Below are positions 25,571-33,692 of a stretch of 56,665 nt of DNA, piece after piece (positions within the stretch are counted from its first letter, which is position 1; every line of letters begins with the position of its first letter). The notes beneath the pieces are model-generated. The model made no database searches. It was given only the letters and a program-made list of their open reading frames with translations, and had not been told where the DNA came from. The stretch is taken from NCBI GenBank assembly GCA_964413425.1, contig CAYPST010000018.1:1-56665 (forward strand), given 5' to 3'. Position numbers and translations under genes: made by a program. The stretch is from DATFLS01 sp964413425 (GTDB lineage Bacteria; Fidelibacterota; JAANXI01).

Positions 25571-27809
25571 GCAGGACACCATACAGGCCTATTCGAACGG
25601 ACACGACCATCTGAGAGATGAGCTGCGCAGATTGGATTTGCTGCTCAACATGCAAATCCAGAAAGTGAGAAATACCTCTTCGTCTTCAGAATTTGATGCA
25701 TTTCGCGGACTGGTGATTCCCGATGAGGAAATCGATACGATTATGGACACCCTGTCGAGTCCGGCCGGCCAGGATCACACTGAAAAGAGTCAATCTGTCC
25801 GGCAGATGCAGGCAGCCCTGCGAACGCTCGAAGCACAGATCACGGCGCAATCCTCGGCTGCGCTTGAACAGGGAGTTCGCCTGCCGCTGCTGGAGGTGGA
25901 GCAGCGATTCGGTCTGCTTCCCTGGGATATCGATCTCCTGGTGCTGTGCCTGGCGCCGGAACTGGATCTCCGGTATGAAAAACTCTATGCTTATTTGCAG
26001 GATAATGTGACCAGCAAACGGCCCACAGTGGATCTGGCGCTCCGGCTGCGATGGGAAACCTTCCGGGAGCGATTGCTGGCTCGTGCTGCTTTTTCCTATC
26101 AAAAACCGGTGTTCAAATATCACCTGGTTTCTTTTACCAATGATGAACAGGAGTTTCCCGCTTCCTTCCTCTCCCGGGGATTGAAAACAGATGAACATCT
26201 GGTGAAATATTTCCTCGGGATCGAGGAACTGGATGATGAACTCATCCCATATACAGAATTTATTCGGCCAACCCTGTCTCTGGAGAAGCTGCCTTTTGCC
26301 TCCGGGAAGAAAACCATTTTGAAGAATGTGGTTGCATCCGGTCTCCGGAAAATGAGCGATCCCGATCAGGCCGGGGGACAGATTTTTAATTTACACGGAC
26401 CGGCAGGTGTCGGAAAAAAGTCTGCCGCCGAGGCACTGTGCTATAACGCAAACCTGAACCTCCTGGTGGTTGATATGCCGGTATTGTTACTCAATCAGAA
26501 AGGGCTTAATCGCTTCATAGACCGGCTTGTCAGAGAGGCGATGCTTTACCGGGCTGCTCTCTACTTCGACAGGGTGAATGTGTTGTTTGATAAACCAAAT
26601 ACGCCCGACCAGGGAAAACATCTGCTGCTGGACTTATCTGAGAATTTCCCGGGACTTCTCTTTCTGGGGAATAAGAATCCATGGCATACGGCAACTCCCG
26701 AAGAAGCCAAATCTATCATGAACATCTCCTTTGATACGCCATCGCCGCAGATTCGGCAGAGGATATGGCAGCAGGTCGCAGCACCATACGCTGTCCCGCA
26801 GAGTGATCTTATGGAATTGGCGGACAGGTTCAAACTCACCCCGGGGAAAATTCACCAGGCAGCAGCCACGGCGATACAGCTGGCGAAAATGCGCAATGGC
26901 AGCACTGAAGCAGTGACTCTCAAGGATTTATATCGCGCGTGCCGGATCCAATCATCTACCAATCTGGATCAGCTGGCGCAGAAGATCACTCCCCTGTTCA
27001 CCTGGGAGGATATTATTCTTCCCGGAGATTCCATGGAGCATCTGCGCGAAATTTGTTTGCATGTGAAATATCATCAGCAGGTATTTTCCGGGTGGGCATT
27101 TGAGAAAAAAATTTCTCTGGGAAAAGGGATCAGCGTGCTGTTTGCCGGCCCGCCGGGAACCGGGAAAACCATGGGAGCGGAAGTTATTGCCAATGAACTG
27201 GGATTGGATTTGTATAAAATCGATCTCTCCACTGTTGTGAGCAAATATATCGGGGAAACCGAGAAAAACCTCAGCCGCATTTTCCGGGAAGCCGAGGACA
27301 GCAACGCCATCCTCTTTTTCGACGAAGCCGACGCCTTGTTCGGGAAACGTTCGGAGGTCAAGGATTCCCATGATCGGTATGCCAATATCGAAATCAACTA
27401 TTTACTGCAGCAGATGGAAGAATACGAGGGGACTGTCATTCTGGCCACCAATTTTCAGAAAAATATTGATGAAGCATTCACCCGGCGCCTGCGGTTCATT
27501 GTGGACTTTCCGTTTCCCAATGAGAAGTATCGTGCTGACATCTGGCGCAATATTTTCCCGGAAGAGACGCCGCGTCACCAGGATATAGATTACAATTTTT
27601 TAGCCAGAAAATTCGAAATCTCCGGAGGCCATATTAAGAATATCGCATTGAGCGCTGCCTTTCTGGCCGCAGAAAATTCAGGAACGGTCGGGATGGAACA
27701 CATTATTCGGGCTGCCAAACGGGAATTCCAGAAAATGGGGCGTATGGTGGTAAAATCAGATTTTGACGAATACTTCAGTCTGCTGAAAAACACTGATGTC
27801 GGCCAGTGA
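25563..27809 (+). CDS. AAA+ ATPase of the eCIS (Afp15/Pvc15-like)
   Basis: A 748-residue protein with two ATPase-like units. The first P-loop is GPAGVGKK (279-286), where the usual Ser/Thr after the lysine is Lys, so this domain is probably degenerate. The second is canonical: GPPGTGKT (529-536), Walker B ILFFDEADALFGKRSEV (near 578), and the sensor/R-finger region DEAFTRRLRFIVDFPFP (near 638). Such ATPases are conserved in eCIS and are thought to help particle assembly or cargo loading. The N-terminal ~200 residues are helical and family-specific. The ATG overlaps the cap gene. Confidence 0.93.
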   Translation: MSEQDTIQAYSNGHDHLRDELRRLDLLLNMQIQKVRNTSSSSEFDAFRGLVIPDEEIDTIMDTLSSPAGQDHTEKSQSVRQMQAALRTLEAQITAQSSAALEQGVRLPLLEVEQRFGLLPWDIDLLVLCLAPELDLRYEKLYAYLQDNVTSKRPTVDLALRLRWETFRERLLARAAFSYQKPVFKYHLVSFTNDEQEFPASFLSRGLKTDEHLVKYFLGIEELDDELIPYTEFIRPTLSLEKLPFASGKKTILKNVVASGLRKMSDPDQAGGQIFNLHGPAGVGKKSAAEALCYNANLNLLVVDMPVLLLNQKGLNRFIDRLVREAMLYRAALYFDRVNVLFDKPNTPDQGKHLLLDLSENFPGLLFLGNKNPWHTATPEEAKSIMNISFDTPSPQIRQRIWQQVAAPYAVPQSDLMELADRFKLTPGKIHQAAATAIQLAKMRNGSTEAVTLKDLYRACRIQSSTNLDQLAQKITPLFTWEDIILPGDSMEHLREICLHVKYHQQVFSGWAFEKKISLGKGISVLFAGPPGTGKTMGAEVIANELGLDLYKIDLSTVVSKYIGETEKNLSRIFREAEDSNAILFFDEADALFGKRSEVKDSHDRYANIEINYLLQQMEEYEGTVILATNFQKNIDEAFTRRLRFIVDFPFPNEKYRADIWRNIFPEETPRHQDIDYNFLARKFEISGGHIKNIALSAAFLAAENSGTVGMEHIIRAAKREFQKMGRMVVKSDFDEYFSLLKNTDVGQ

Positions 27810-27913
27810 GTTCGCGACTATGAATTAATGAGAATAAACCACACAAATACCATCTGGATCAGAGCTCGTTGATTTGGGCACTGATTGCCAGGATTCGAAT
27901 ACAGGGGAGAATA

Positions 27914-28684
27914 ATGGAGGATAGAGAGAACCAGGCAGCAGAAAAAATTACTATCCGGTTACCTGAAGATCATCCCGGGATGAATGGGGATGGGACAGCC
28001 GATCATTCATCAGAGGATTCTGACGACACGACGGAACGGTTGCGGGATGAAGTGGCTCACGGGTTACTCTATACCCATAGCCGGGCAAACGCCAATTCGA
28101 GCAAAGTGCTGGAGGTGGCTTCCTTTTCATATGCCTTGATTGAACTGCTGAAGGAACGGGGAGTAATCAGCATTGAAGAATTGGATGAACGAAAGAAACA
28201 GGTCAATGAACGGCTGGCGAAAAAGTTTACCGAAACCGGTATGGGGGTTGCCTTAACCAAAGAAGCACACGAGGAGAACGGCGACCAGGAGACGGTTGAA
28301 ATCGACTGCGAGAACCGGCTCCATTTGTGCCATGCCGCCTGCTGCCGTCTGCGATTTGCACTGTCTGCGCGCGATGTGGAGAGCGGGAAGGTCAAATGGA
28401 ATCTGGGACAGCCCTACATGATCAGGCAGGGGGCCGACGGATACTGCCACCACCTGGATCGGGCGACCAAATTTTGTTCCATTTATGAAGATCGCCCGTT
28501 CGTATGCCGTGCGTATGACTGCCGGCAGGATGAACGGATCTGGAAGGACTTTGAGAACATGGAAATTAATCCGGACCTGGACGAGTTTCTAAAGCGTCCC
28601 TTTTACCATGACGGCAACGGCCAAACGGATCAGACCGGACAGCAACCTGTGAAGAACCAGAACATTGACAGAGCAGACTCATAA
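27914..28684 (+). CDS. YkgJ-family cysteine-cluster protein
   Basis: A 256-residue protein. The C-terminal half holds the Zn/Fe-chelating cysteine cluster of the YkgJ (UPF0153) family: CENRLHLCHAACCRLRF, then GYCHHLDRATKFCSIYEDRPFVCRAYDCRQD. The N-terminal half is acidic and Thr/Asp-rich, with a helical segment (SYALIELLKERGVISIEELDERKKQVNERLAKKF). The ATG at 27914 has AGGGGAG close upstream. An earlier in-frame start at 27869 is not supported. The stop overlaps the next gene (TAATG), so it is part of the eCIS operon. Its role in the particle is unknown. A metal- or cluster-dependent maturation step is only a guess. Confidence 0.82.
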   Translation: MEDRENQAAEKITIRLPEDHPGMNGDGTADHSSEDSDDTTERLRDEVAHGLLYTHSRANANSSKVLEVASFSYALIELLKERGVISIEELDERKKQVNERLAKKFTETGMGVALTKEAHEENGDQETVEIDCENRLHLCHAACCRLRFALSARDVESGKVKWNLGQPYMIRQGADGYCHHLDRATKFCSIYEDRPFVCRAYDCRQDERIWKDFENMEINPDLDEFLKRPFYHDGNGQTDQTGQQPVKNQNIDRADS

Positions 28685-30420
28685 TGTCACCGGACCAAAA
28701 TAAAAATTTCGGAAACAATTATCGGGCACGGCAGGATTTTCCGATGCTGGAACCTCTGCAGCGGATCCTTGAAGCTCGTCTGGCATTGTATAGCCGACAG
28801 CACATTGGCCCGCCGGATAATTTACGGTTCATTCCAATGCTGATGGGAGCCGGGGCGTTTGCTGCCCGGCGATTTCCACCCCTGGCGAATGAAATAATCC
28901 ACTTTCTGGAATATCTCATTGATGACAGATTTACCGTATCCCAGCTGGCGGGCTATCAGGGTGAAATGGCGTTTCTGTTGCCGTTCAGAAGTCTCCGTTC
29001 TTCCGTTTTCAATATCACCGTCGATACATCACTCTCAGTCAGCGAGAAGATCTTTTTCCAGTATTTCCAATCATGGCAGCAGCAGGCGCCGACGTTGAAT
29101 ATGGTGCACCGCATCCAACAAACCGGATCACTGTCATATGTTCCTCCATTCGCCGGTGTGAATGAGATGCATACTGAGAATTTGGAGCCCCGGTCCTGGC
29201 AAATGCAGCCCGAAATTTCCCCGCTGAACTATCTTTACAGAAAGTCACTCGCTCGGAATCTGTCGGTTGTTTATAACACCTTGCGGCAGTTCGAATACCT
29301 GCGATTGAATACGAATGTAATCGGGCGCGATATTGATACATCCCGAATGAAAACACAATGGGCAGGTTACAACCCGCTTGATACGGGATTTGTCTTCGCT
29401 GCGGTTGCAGCCCCCTCTGTTCGTTCACACGAAATATCGGGGGCGTATGAGAAAGGCAGCGGTGATTTGCCCTCTACTGCACTCAACTCGTTGAGAGGGT
29501 ATGATTATTCCGGCCGACACGGGTCAATCACCCTGACCGGAAATCCGGAACAGTTGGCCGAATACATTGGAAACAGGATTTCCACGGCATTCACCAGTCT
29601 GCTGCGCACATCGCATACCCCACACTCGTTGCCGGTGAGCTGGAATTATTTAACTTCTCACCCGGTGATTGGCCCGAGAGAAGATACTGAGTCACCATCA
29701 ATGGACAGGTCACCAGATGCAGCAATTCCATCACTGAAGCGGACCGGTTTCTTAAGGAGGCGGTCTCCGGATTTTTCAGCATCAAAACCAGCGGATTACT
29801 CTTTGAGGGTAGTGCGACCCCGGGCCGCCGGACCACACGGCGATGTTCCGCAACCGGCAGTACCCCGGGGTGAGCATCCGGAAATGGTCTCCCTCTGGCC
29901 GAAAATGATCCTCAACCTGCAGGGTTGGTTAAATCTGATGGAAAAATCACAGGAAATTAGTCTCACTGAAAGGCCCGAGGGCCATTTCCCGAAATTGCCA
30001 CCTGGCCTACACAGTTTGAATCGAAGGGAAGCAAAGGAGTCCTCAGGAGGTAATCGTTCTGTTGCTCCGGCCAAGGCATCCGATGTGTACCGTCGCAGAC
30101 GAACCATGACACAGCAGGATGCAGAGGAGTTTGTGCTCCGGGATTTCACCTTCATCCGCGCTGCCGAGCAAGTTCGTCAGCCCCATCAAAACTATACCTT
30201 TGCTCGTGTCGTCAGTCCGCACGCAAAAGAGAAGCCGGCGTCGCAAGAAATGCAGCAGAAGGAGGTTGTCCGTCTGGTTCGAAAAGAGGTGGAAACAGCA
30301 TTAAAAGCGCAATCTCCCATGGAAAATCTCACCCGTGTGGAAGTGACGCGGCTTGCCGATCAGGTATACTCCACTCTGGTCCGGCGGTTGGTAATTGAGA
30401 AAGAAAGGCTCAGTGGTTGA
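28684..30420 (+). CDS. 578-aa eCIS protein of unknown function (tape-measure candidate)
   Basis: I recognise no firm family. The N-terminal ~100 residues are helical (RIPL-type: FPPLANEIIHFLEYLIDD), the middle (about 150-450) is low in predicted structure and rich in Ser, Pro and Arg, and the C-terminal ~110 residues are helical: QQKEVVRLVRKEVETALK and VEVTRLADQVYSTLVRRLVIEKERL. That last motif recurs at the C terminus of large proteins in other eCIS loci (recollection). No other gene here looks like the Afp14 tape measure, and this one is the right size and lies between the ATPase and baseplate genes. The assignment is inference. It begins at an ATG overlapping the previous stop. Confidence 0.75.
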   Translation: MSPDQNKNFGNNYRARQDFPMLEPLQRILEARLALYSRQHIGPPDNLRFIPMLMGAGAFAARRFPPLANEIIHFLEYLIDDRFTVSQLAGYQGEMAFLLPFRSLRSSVFNITVDTSLSVSEKIFFQYFQSWQQQAPTLNMVHRIQQTGSLSYVPPFAGVNEMHTENLEPRSWQMQPEISPLNYLYRKSLARNLSVVYNTLRQFEYLRLNTNVIGRDIDTSRMKTQWAGYNPLDTGFVFAAVAAPSVRSHEISGAYEKGSGDLPSTALNSLRGYDYSGRHGSITLTGNPEQLAEYIGNRISTAFTSLLRTSHTPHSLPVSWNYLTSHPVIGPREDTESPSMDRSPDAAIPSLKRTGFLRRRSPDFSASKPADYSLRVVRPRAAGPHGDVPQPAVPRGEHPEMVSLWPKMILNLQGWLNLMEKSQEISLTERPEGHFPKLPPGLHSLNRREAKESSGGNRSVAPAKASDVYRRRRTMTQQDAEEFVLRDFTFIRAAEQVRQPHQNYTFARVVSPHAKEKPASQEMQQKEVVRLVRKEVETALKAQSPMENLTRVEVTRLADQVYSTLVRRLVIEKERLSG

Positions 30421-30447
30421 TAGCCACGTAAACATCCGGCAGGAAGA

Positions 30448-31110
30448 ATGGAAAAACTCACTATCAGATATACTGATAAGAAACTGAAAAGCAAGAACCC
30501 GATTGAGGTGTTGTTTAATCCCTCGGAATACACGGTGGAGGACAGCAGCACCTGGCAGGATTTTAAGAAGCCCCGGGAAAACCCGGAGCTGCAATATACC
30601 GGCGGTGCCAGGAAGACCATTTCCATGGACCTGTTTTTCGACACCTATGAAACCGGCGAGGACGTTCGTGTATATACCGGAGAGATTGCCAGATTGCTGG
30701 TGCCCACCATCAACGACGGCGGCCAGGGGAAGCGTCCGCCCAAGGTGCGGTTAAGCTGGGGGAAGGCGGATCCCCATCCTGACACGGGCATTTTCGCTTT
30801 TGAGTGGGTGCTGGAAAAACTGACCCAGAAGTTCACGCTATTTACGGAAGACGGGATGCCGGTCCGGGCGACGCTCACTGTCACTTTTAAGGAATTCGTC
30901 CTGCCCAGGGATGAGGCCAAACGCAAGCCGAGACGCAGCTCTTTTCCGGTACAGACCTATACCATCAAGTCGGGCGATACCCTCAGCGGTATTGCTGCGG
31001 ATCTCTGGGAGGATCCGTCCCGATGGCGGGTCATCGCAGAGAAGAATGCACTGGATAATCCCCGGTTGCTGGAAACCGGACAAATATTAATCGTACCTGC
31101 TATCGAATAA
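30448..31110 (+). CDS. LysM-domain baseplate/tube-linking protein (Afp7-like)
   Basis: A 220-residue protein with an N-terminal CIS tube-type domain (PIEVLFNPSEYTVEDSS, YTGGARKTISMDLFFDTYETGEDVR, FEWVLEKLTQKFTLFTEDGMPVRATLTVTFKEF). A C-terminal LysM domain spans about residues 170-219 (YTIKSGDTLSGIAADLWEDP...ILIVP). In Afp/PVC, Afp7 connects tube and hub, and its LysM motif resembles T4 gp53. It starts the block of hub and spike genes. Confidence 0.93.
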   Translation: MEKLTIRYTDKKLKSKNPIEVLFNPSEYTVEDSSTWQDFKKPRENPELQYTGGARKTISMDLFFDTYETGEDVRVYTGEIARLLVPTINDGGQGKRPPKVRLSWGKADPHPDTGIFAFEWVLEKLTQKFTLFTEDGMPVRATLTVTFKEFVLPRDEAKRKPRRSSFPVQTYTIKSGDTLSGIAADLWEDPSRWRVIAEKNALDNPRLLETGQILIVPAIE

Positions 31111-31130
31111 GTTGAAAAGGATTGCTACCT

Positions 31131-32201
31131 ATGCCGGATCCGGCATTAGAGAAAAATCGGACGGTTCCTGATTTAAAGATACTGGTTGACGGATCCGAAC
31201 TTCCCCTGGAAGTTGATCTGGACATTCGCGAGGTGATTGTTTCGGATCATGCGGAAGGCGCCAGCTGGTTTTCTCTCCATCTTAGCTCCGTGAACTCCGA
31301 CACCCAGGAATTGAAATACATCGATGAGCCACTCTTTCAAGAAGGAGTGAAAGTGGAGGTGCAGCTGGGTTACGATAATAACCTGACCAGCCTGATCCAT
31401 GGGGAGGTAACGGCTCTGGAGCCGATGTTCAATATGGAAGAAGCCGTTACGCTCCGGGTTCAGGGTTACGATTCACTGCATCGGTTTCGCCGCGGACGGA
31501 AGACCAAGTCTTATCTGGAAATGAAAGACAGCCAGATTGCCCAGCAGATCGCTTCGAATTTGGGCTTGAGCGCCCAGGTGGTGGACACCCAGGTGACTCA
31601 TGAATATATCCTCCAGCAGAATCAGACTGATATCGACTTTGTAATGGAGCGAGCTCGCCGTATTCGCTATGAACTGGTAATCGACGATACTACGCTTCAT
31701 TTCCGTCCGGCAGCGAATGATGAGAGTGAAGTGGTGTCACTGGAATATGGATTAACACTCCAGTCATTTTATCCCCGGTTAAGCACACTTTCACAGGTAA
31801 GTGAGGTGCAGGTGAAGGGTTGGGATCCCAAAACGAAGCAGGCCATTGTCGGCAAAGCCGGGAGTGGTGATGAGATTTCAAAAATGAAAGGCGCGGACCT
31901 GGGAGCAAGTATTACCGAGAACGCATTTTTCCAGGCACAGCGGGTCATAGTGGAAAATCCTGTTTTCACTGAAGGAGAGGCCAATCAGATAGCCAAAGGA
32001 TCATTCAACGAGATGACGGTCGAATTCATCACCGGTGAAGGAGAAGCGGTAGGGAACGGCGATATTCGCGCCGGAGAAGTCATCGAACTGACCGGATTGG
32101 GACAGAGATTCAGCGGTTTCTACTATGTCACAGCTGCCAAACATATGGTCGATCCTCAGGGCTACATCACGCAATTTACCGTGGAGAGGAATGCCACATG
32201 A
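31131..32201 (+). CDS. Phage late control gpD-like hub protein (VgrG N-terminal half)
   Basis: A 356-residue protein of the phage late control D family (gp27-like hub). LKILVDGSELPLEVDLDIREVIVSD at the N terminus and QIASNLGLSAQVVDTQVTHEYILQQNQTDIDFVMERARRI in the middle are diagnostic. In Afp8 and VgrG the hub and spike are fused. Here they are two genes overlapping by four bases (ATGA). The ATG at 31131 follows AAAAGG by ten bases and is preferred to the TTG at 31122. Confidence 0.92.
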   Translation: MPDPALEKNRTVPDLKILVDGSELPLEVDLDIREVIVSDHAEGASWFSLHLSSVNSDTQELKYIDEPLFQEGVKVEVQLGYDNNLTSLIHGEVTALEPMFNMEEAVTLRVQGYDSLHRFRRGRKTKSYLEMKDSQIAQQIASNLGLSAQVVDTQVTHEYILQQNQTDIDFVMERARRIRYELVIDDTTLHFRPAANDESEVVSLEYGLTLQSFYPRLSTLSQVSEVQVKGWDPKTKQAIVGKAGSGDEISKMKGADLGASITENAFFQAQRVIVENPVFTEGEANQIAKGSFNEMTVEFITGEGEAVGNGDIRAGEVIELTGLGQRFSGFYYVTAAKHMVDPQGYITQFTVERNAT

Positions 32202-32857
32202 ATCTGCTCGAACTGCTCAATAACCGACCGGCCGAATACTCTCCCACGGGAAAAATATATGGCGTGGTCATAGGCATTGTCACCGATAACCAGGATCCGG
32301 AGGGCATGGGCCGGGTCAAGGTGAAGTATCCCTGGCTCTCGGATGAAGAAGAAAGTTACTGGGCACGCGTAGCCACTTTAATGGCGGGGAAAGATCGAGG
32401 GAGCTTCTACCTCCCGGAAGTGGATGACGAAGTGTTGCTCGCATTCGATCACGGGGATGTCCGTTTTCCTTACATCCTCGGGATGCTCTGGAATGGAGAG
32501 GACACTCCGCGCTATACCAACGACGACGGCAAAAACGACGTTCGGGCCATCACCTCCCGGAGTGGCCATGAAATTATTCTCAATGATAATGATCAGGAAG
32601 GGAAAGTGGAAATTCATACCAACGCCGGCCATCAGATCGTACTGGATGACGCTTCAGGGAGTGAGAAGGTGACCGTGGTCGACAAGACGGGAAGCAACAG
32701 TATCGAAATCGACTCCAACCAGAATGCCATCGCCATTAAGAGTGAGATGAAGTTGAGTATCGAGTCGAAGATGATCGAAATCAAATCCGGTGGAATGATG
32801 AAACTGGAAGCCACCGGAAACCTCACAATCAAAGGTGCAATGGTGATGATCAATTAA
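32198..32857 (+). CDS. Baseplate spike protein (gpV/gp5-like, VgrG C-terminal half)
   Basis: A 219-residue protein. An N-terminal OB-fold (GKIYGVVIGIVTDNQDPEGMGRVKVKYPWL, YWARVATLMAG, FYLPEVDDEVLLAFDHGD) is followed by a C-terminal beta-helix of alternating hydrophobic repeats (IVLDD, VTVVDKTGSNSIEIDS, IAIKSEMKLSIESKMIEIKSGG). It should trimerise into the membrane-piercing spike beneath the tube, capped by the PAAR protein encoded next. Starts inside the hub stop (ATGA). Confidence 0.94.
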   Translation: MNLLELLNNRPAEYSPTGKIYGVVIGIVTDNQDPEGMGRVKVKYPWLSDEEESYWARVATLMAGKDRGSFYLPEVDDEVLLAFDHGDVRFPYILGMLWNGEDTPRYTNDDGKNDVRAITSRSGHEIILNDNDQEGKVEIHTNAGHQIVLDDASGSEKVTVVDKTGSNSIEIDSNQNAIAIKSEMKLSIESKMIEIKSGGMMKLEATGNLTIKGAMVMIN

Positions 32858-32987
32858 TCCGGGCTGGAAAAGGGAACACTGATTCCGGAGATTCTATCTT
32901 TCGCAGTAATTGTTGAGTGAAGGTATTGAAAAGACAACGGTGTTAAAACAGGAATAGAGATAACACGGACAAGGAAGGGAGCACACC

Positions 32988-33284
32988 ATGCCAATGGCAG
33001 CCAGAATGGGCGATCAAACCAGCCACGGAACACCATTAAGTCCGGGTCCGGGAAGTGTGAACGTCTTGATCGGTGGAAAGCCGGCCTGGCGGGCCACGGC
33101 GGATTTTCATACCTGTTCGCTGGTAACCGGGGTCGTACCGCACGTCGGAGGAGTGGTTGCCATGGGCAGCACCACGGTACTCATTAACAACCTGCCAGCC
33201 GCCAGACAGGGAGATATGATCACCGAAAGCGGACCTCCGAATTCTATCGTGCTGGGAGAACCGACTGTGCTGATCGGAGGGTAA
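32988..33284 (+). CDS. PAAR-like spike tip protein
   Basis: A 98-residue PAAR-family protein (AARMGDQTSHGTPLSPGPGSVNVLIGGKPAWRATADFHTCS...VPHVGG, AARQGDMITESG). PAAR proteins form a cone on the spike end, with a metal bound by His/Cys residues. Here H14, H41, C43 and H52 are candidates. GGAAGGGAG precedes the ATG. The preceding 130 bases hold no gene. Confidence 0.93.
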   Translation: MPMAARMGDQTSHGTPLSPGPGSVNVLIGGKPAWRATADFHTCSLVTGVVPHVGGVVAMGSTTVLINNLPAARQGDMITESGPPNSIVLGEPTVLIGG

Positions 33285-33290
33285 ACAGAA

Positions 33291-33683
33291 ATGGCAAAAG
33301 ACTTTCTGGGAAAGGGCTGGAAATTTCCGGTGCAGGTGGACGATATGGGGCGAATTGCGCTTTCCGAATATGAAGAAGATATCCAGGAGGCTATCCGCAT
33401 CATATTGTTAACCTCTCTGGGAGAACGGGTTATGCGGCCGGAATTCGGTGCCGGACTCCATGATTATGTATTCGAAACCATGAGTGCCACCAATATCGGC
33501 AACATCCAGGCGGTCATCCAGGACGGGCTCATCGAATGGGAGCCACGCATTGAAGTCCTTGCCGTGAAAGTGGAACCGGACCCGGGCGAAATCGGCAAAT
33601 TGCTCATTGATATTGATTATCGGGTTCGCGCAACCAATACTCAATTTAACCTGGTATTTCCCTTTTATCTGGAGGAAGGATAA
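33291..33683 (+). CDS. Baseplate wedge protein gp25-like (Afp9-like)
   Basis: A 130-residue GPW/gp25 family protein. The conserved elements are DDMGRIALSEYEEDIQEAIRIILLTSLGERVMRPEFGAGL and the EPDPGEIGKLLIDIDYRVRATN strand region. In T4 and Afp this protein nucleates the first sheath ring on the baseplate. It is six bases after the PAAR gene and nine before baseplate J 1. Confidence 0.95.
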   Translation: MAKDFLGKGWKFPVQVDDMGRIALSEYEEDIQEAIRIILLTSLGERVMRPEFGAGLHDYVFETMSATNIGNIQAVIQDGLIEWEPRIEVLAVKVEPDPGEIGKLLIDIDYRVRATNTQFNLVFPFYLEEG

Positions 33684-33692
33684 CATAATCCG

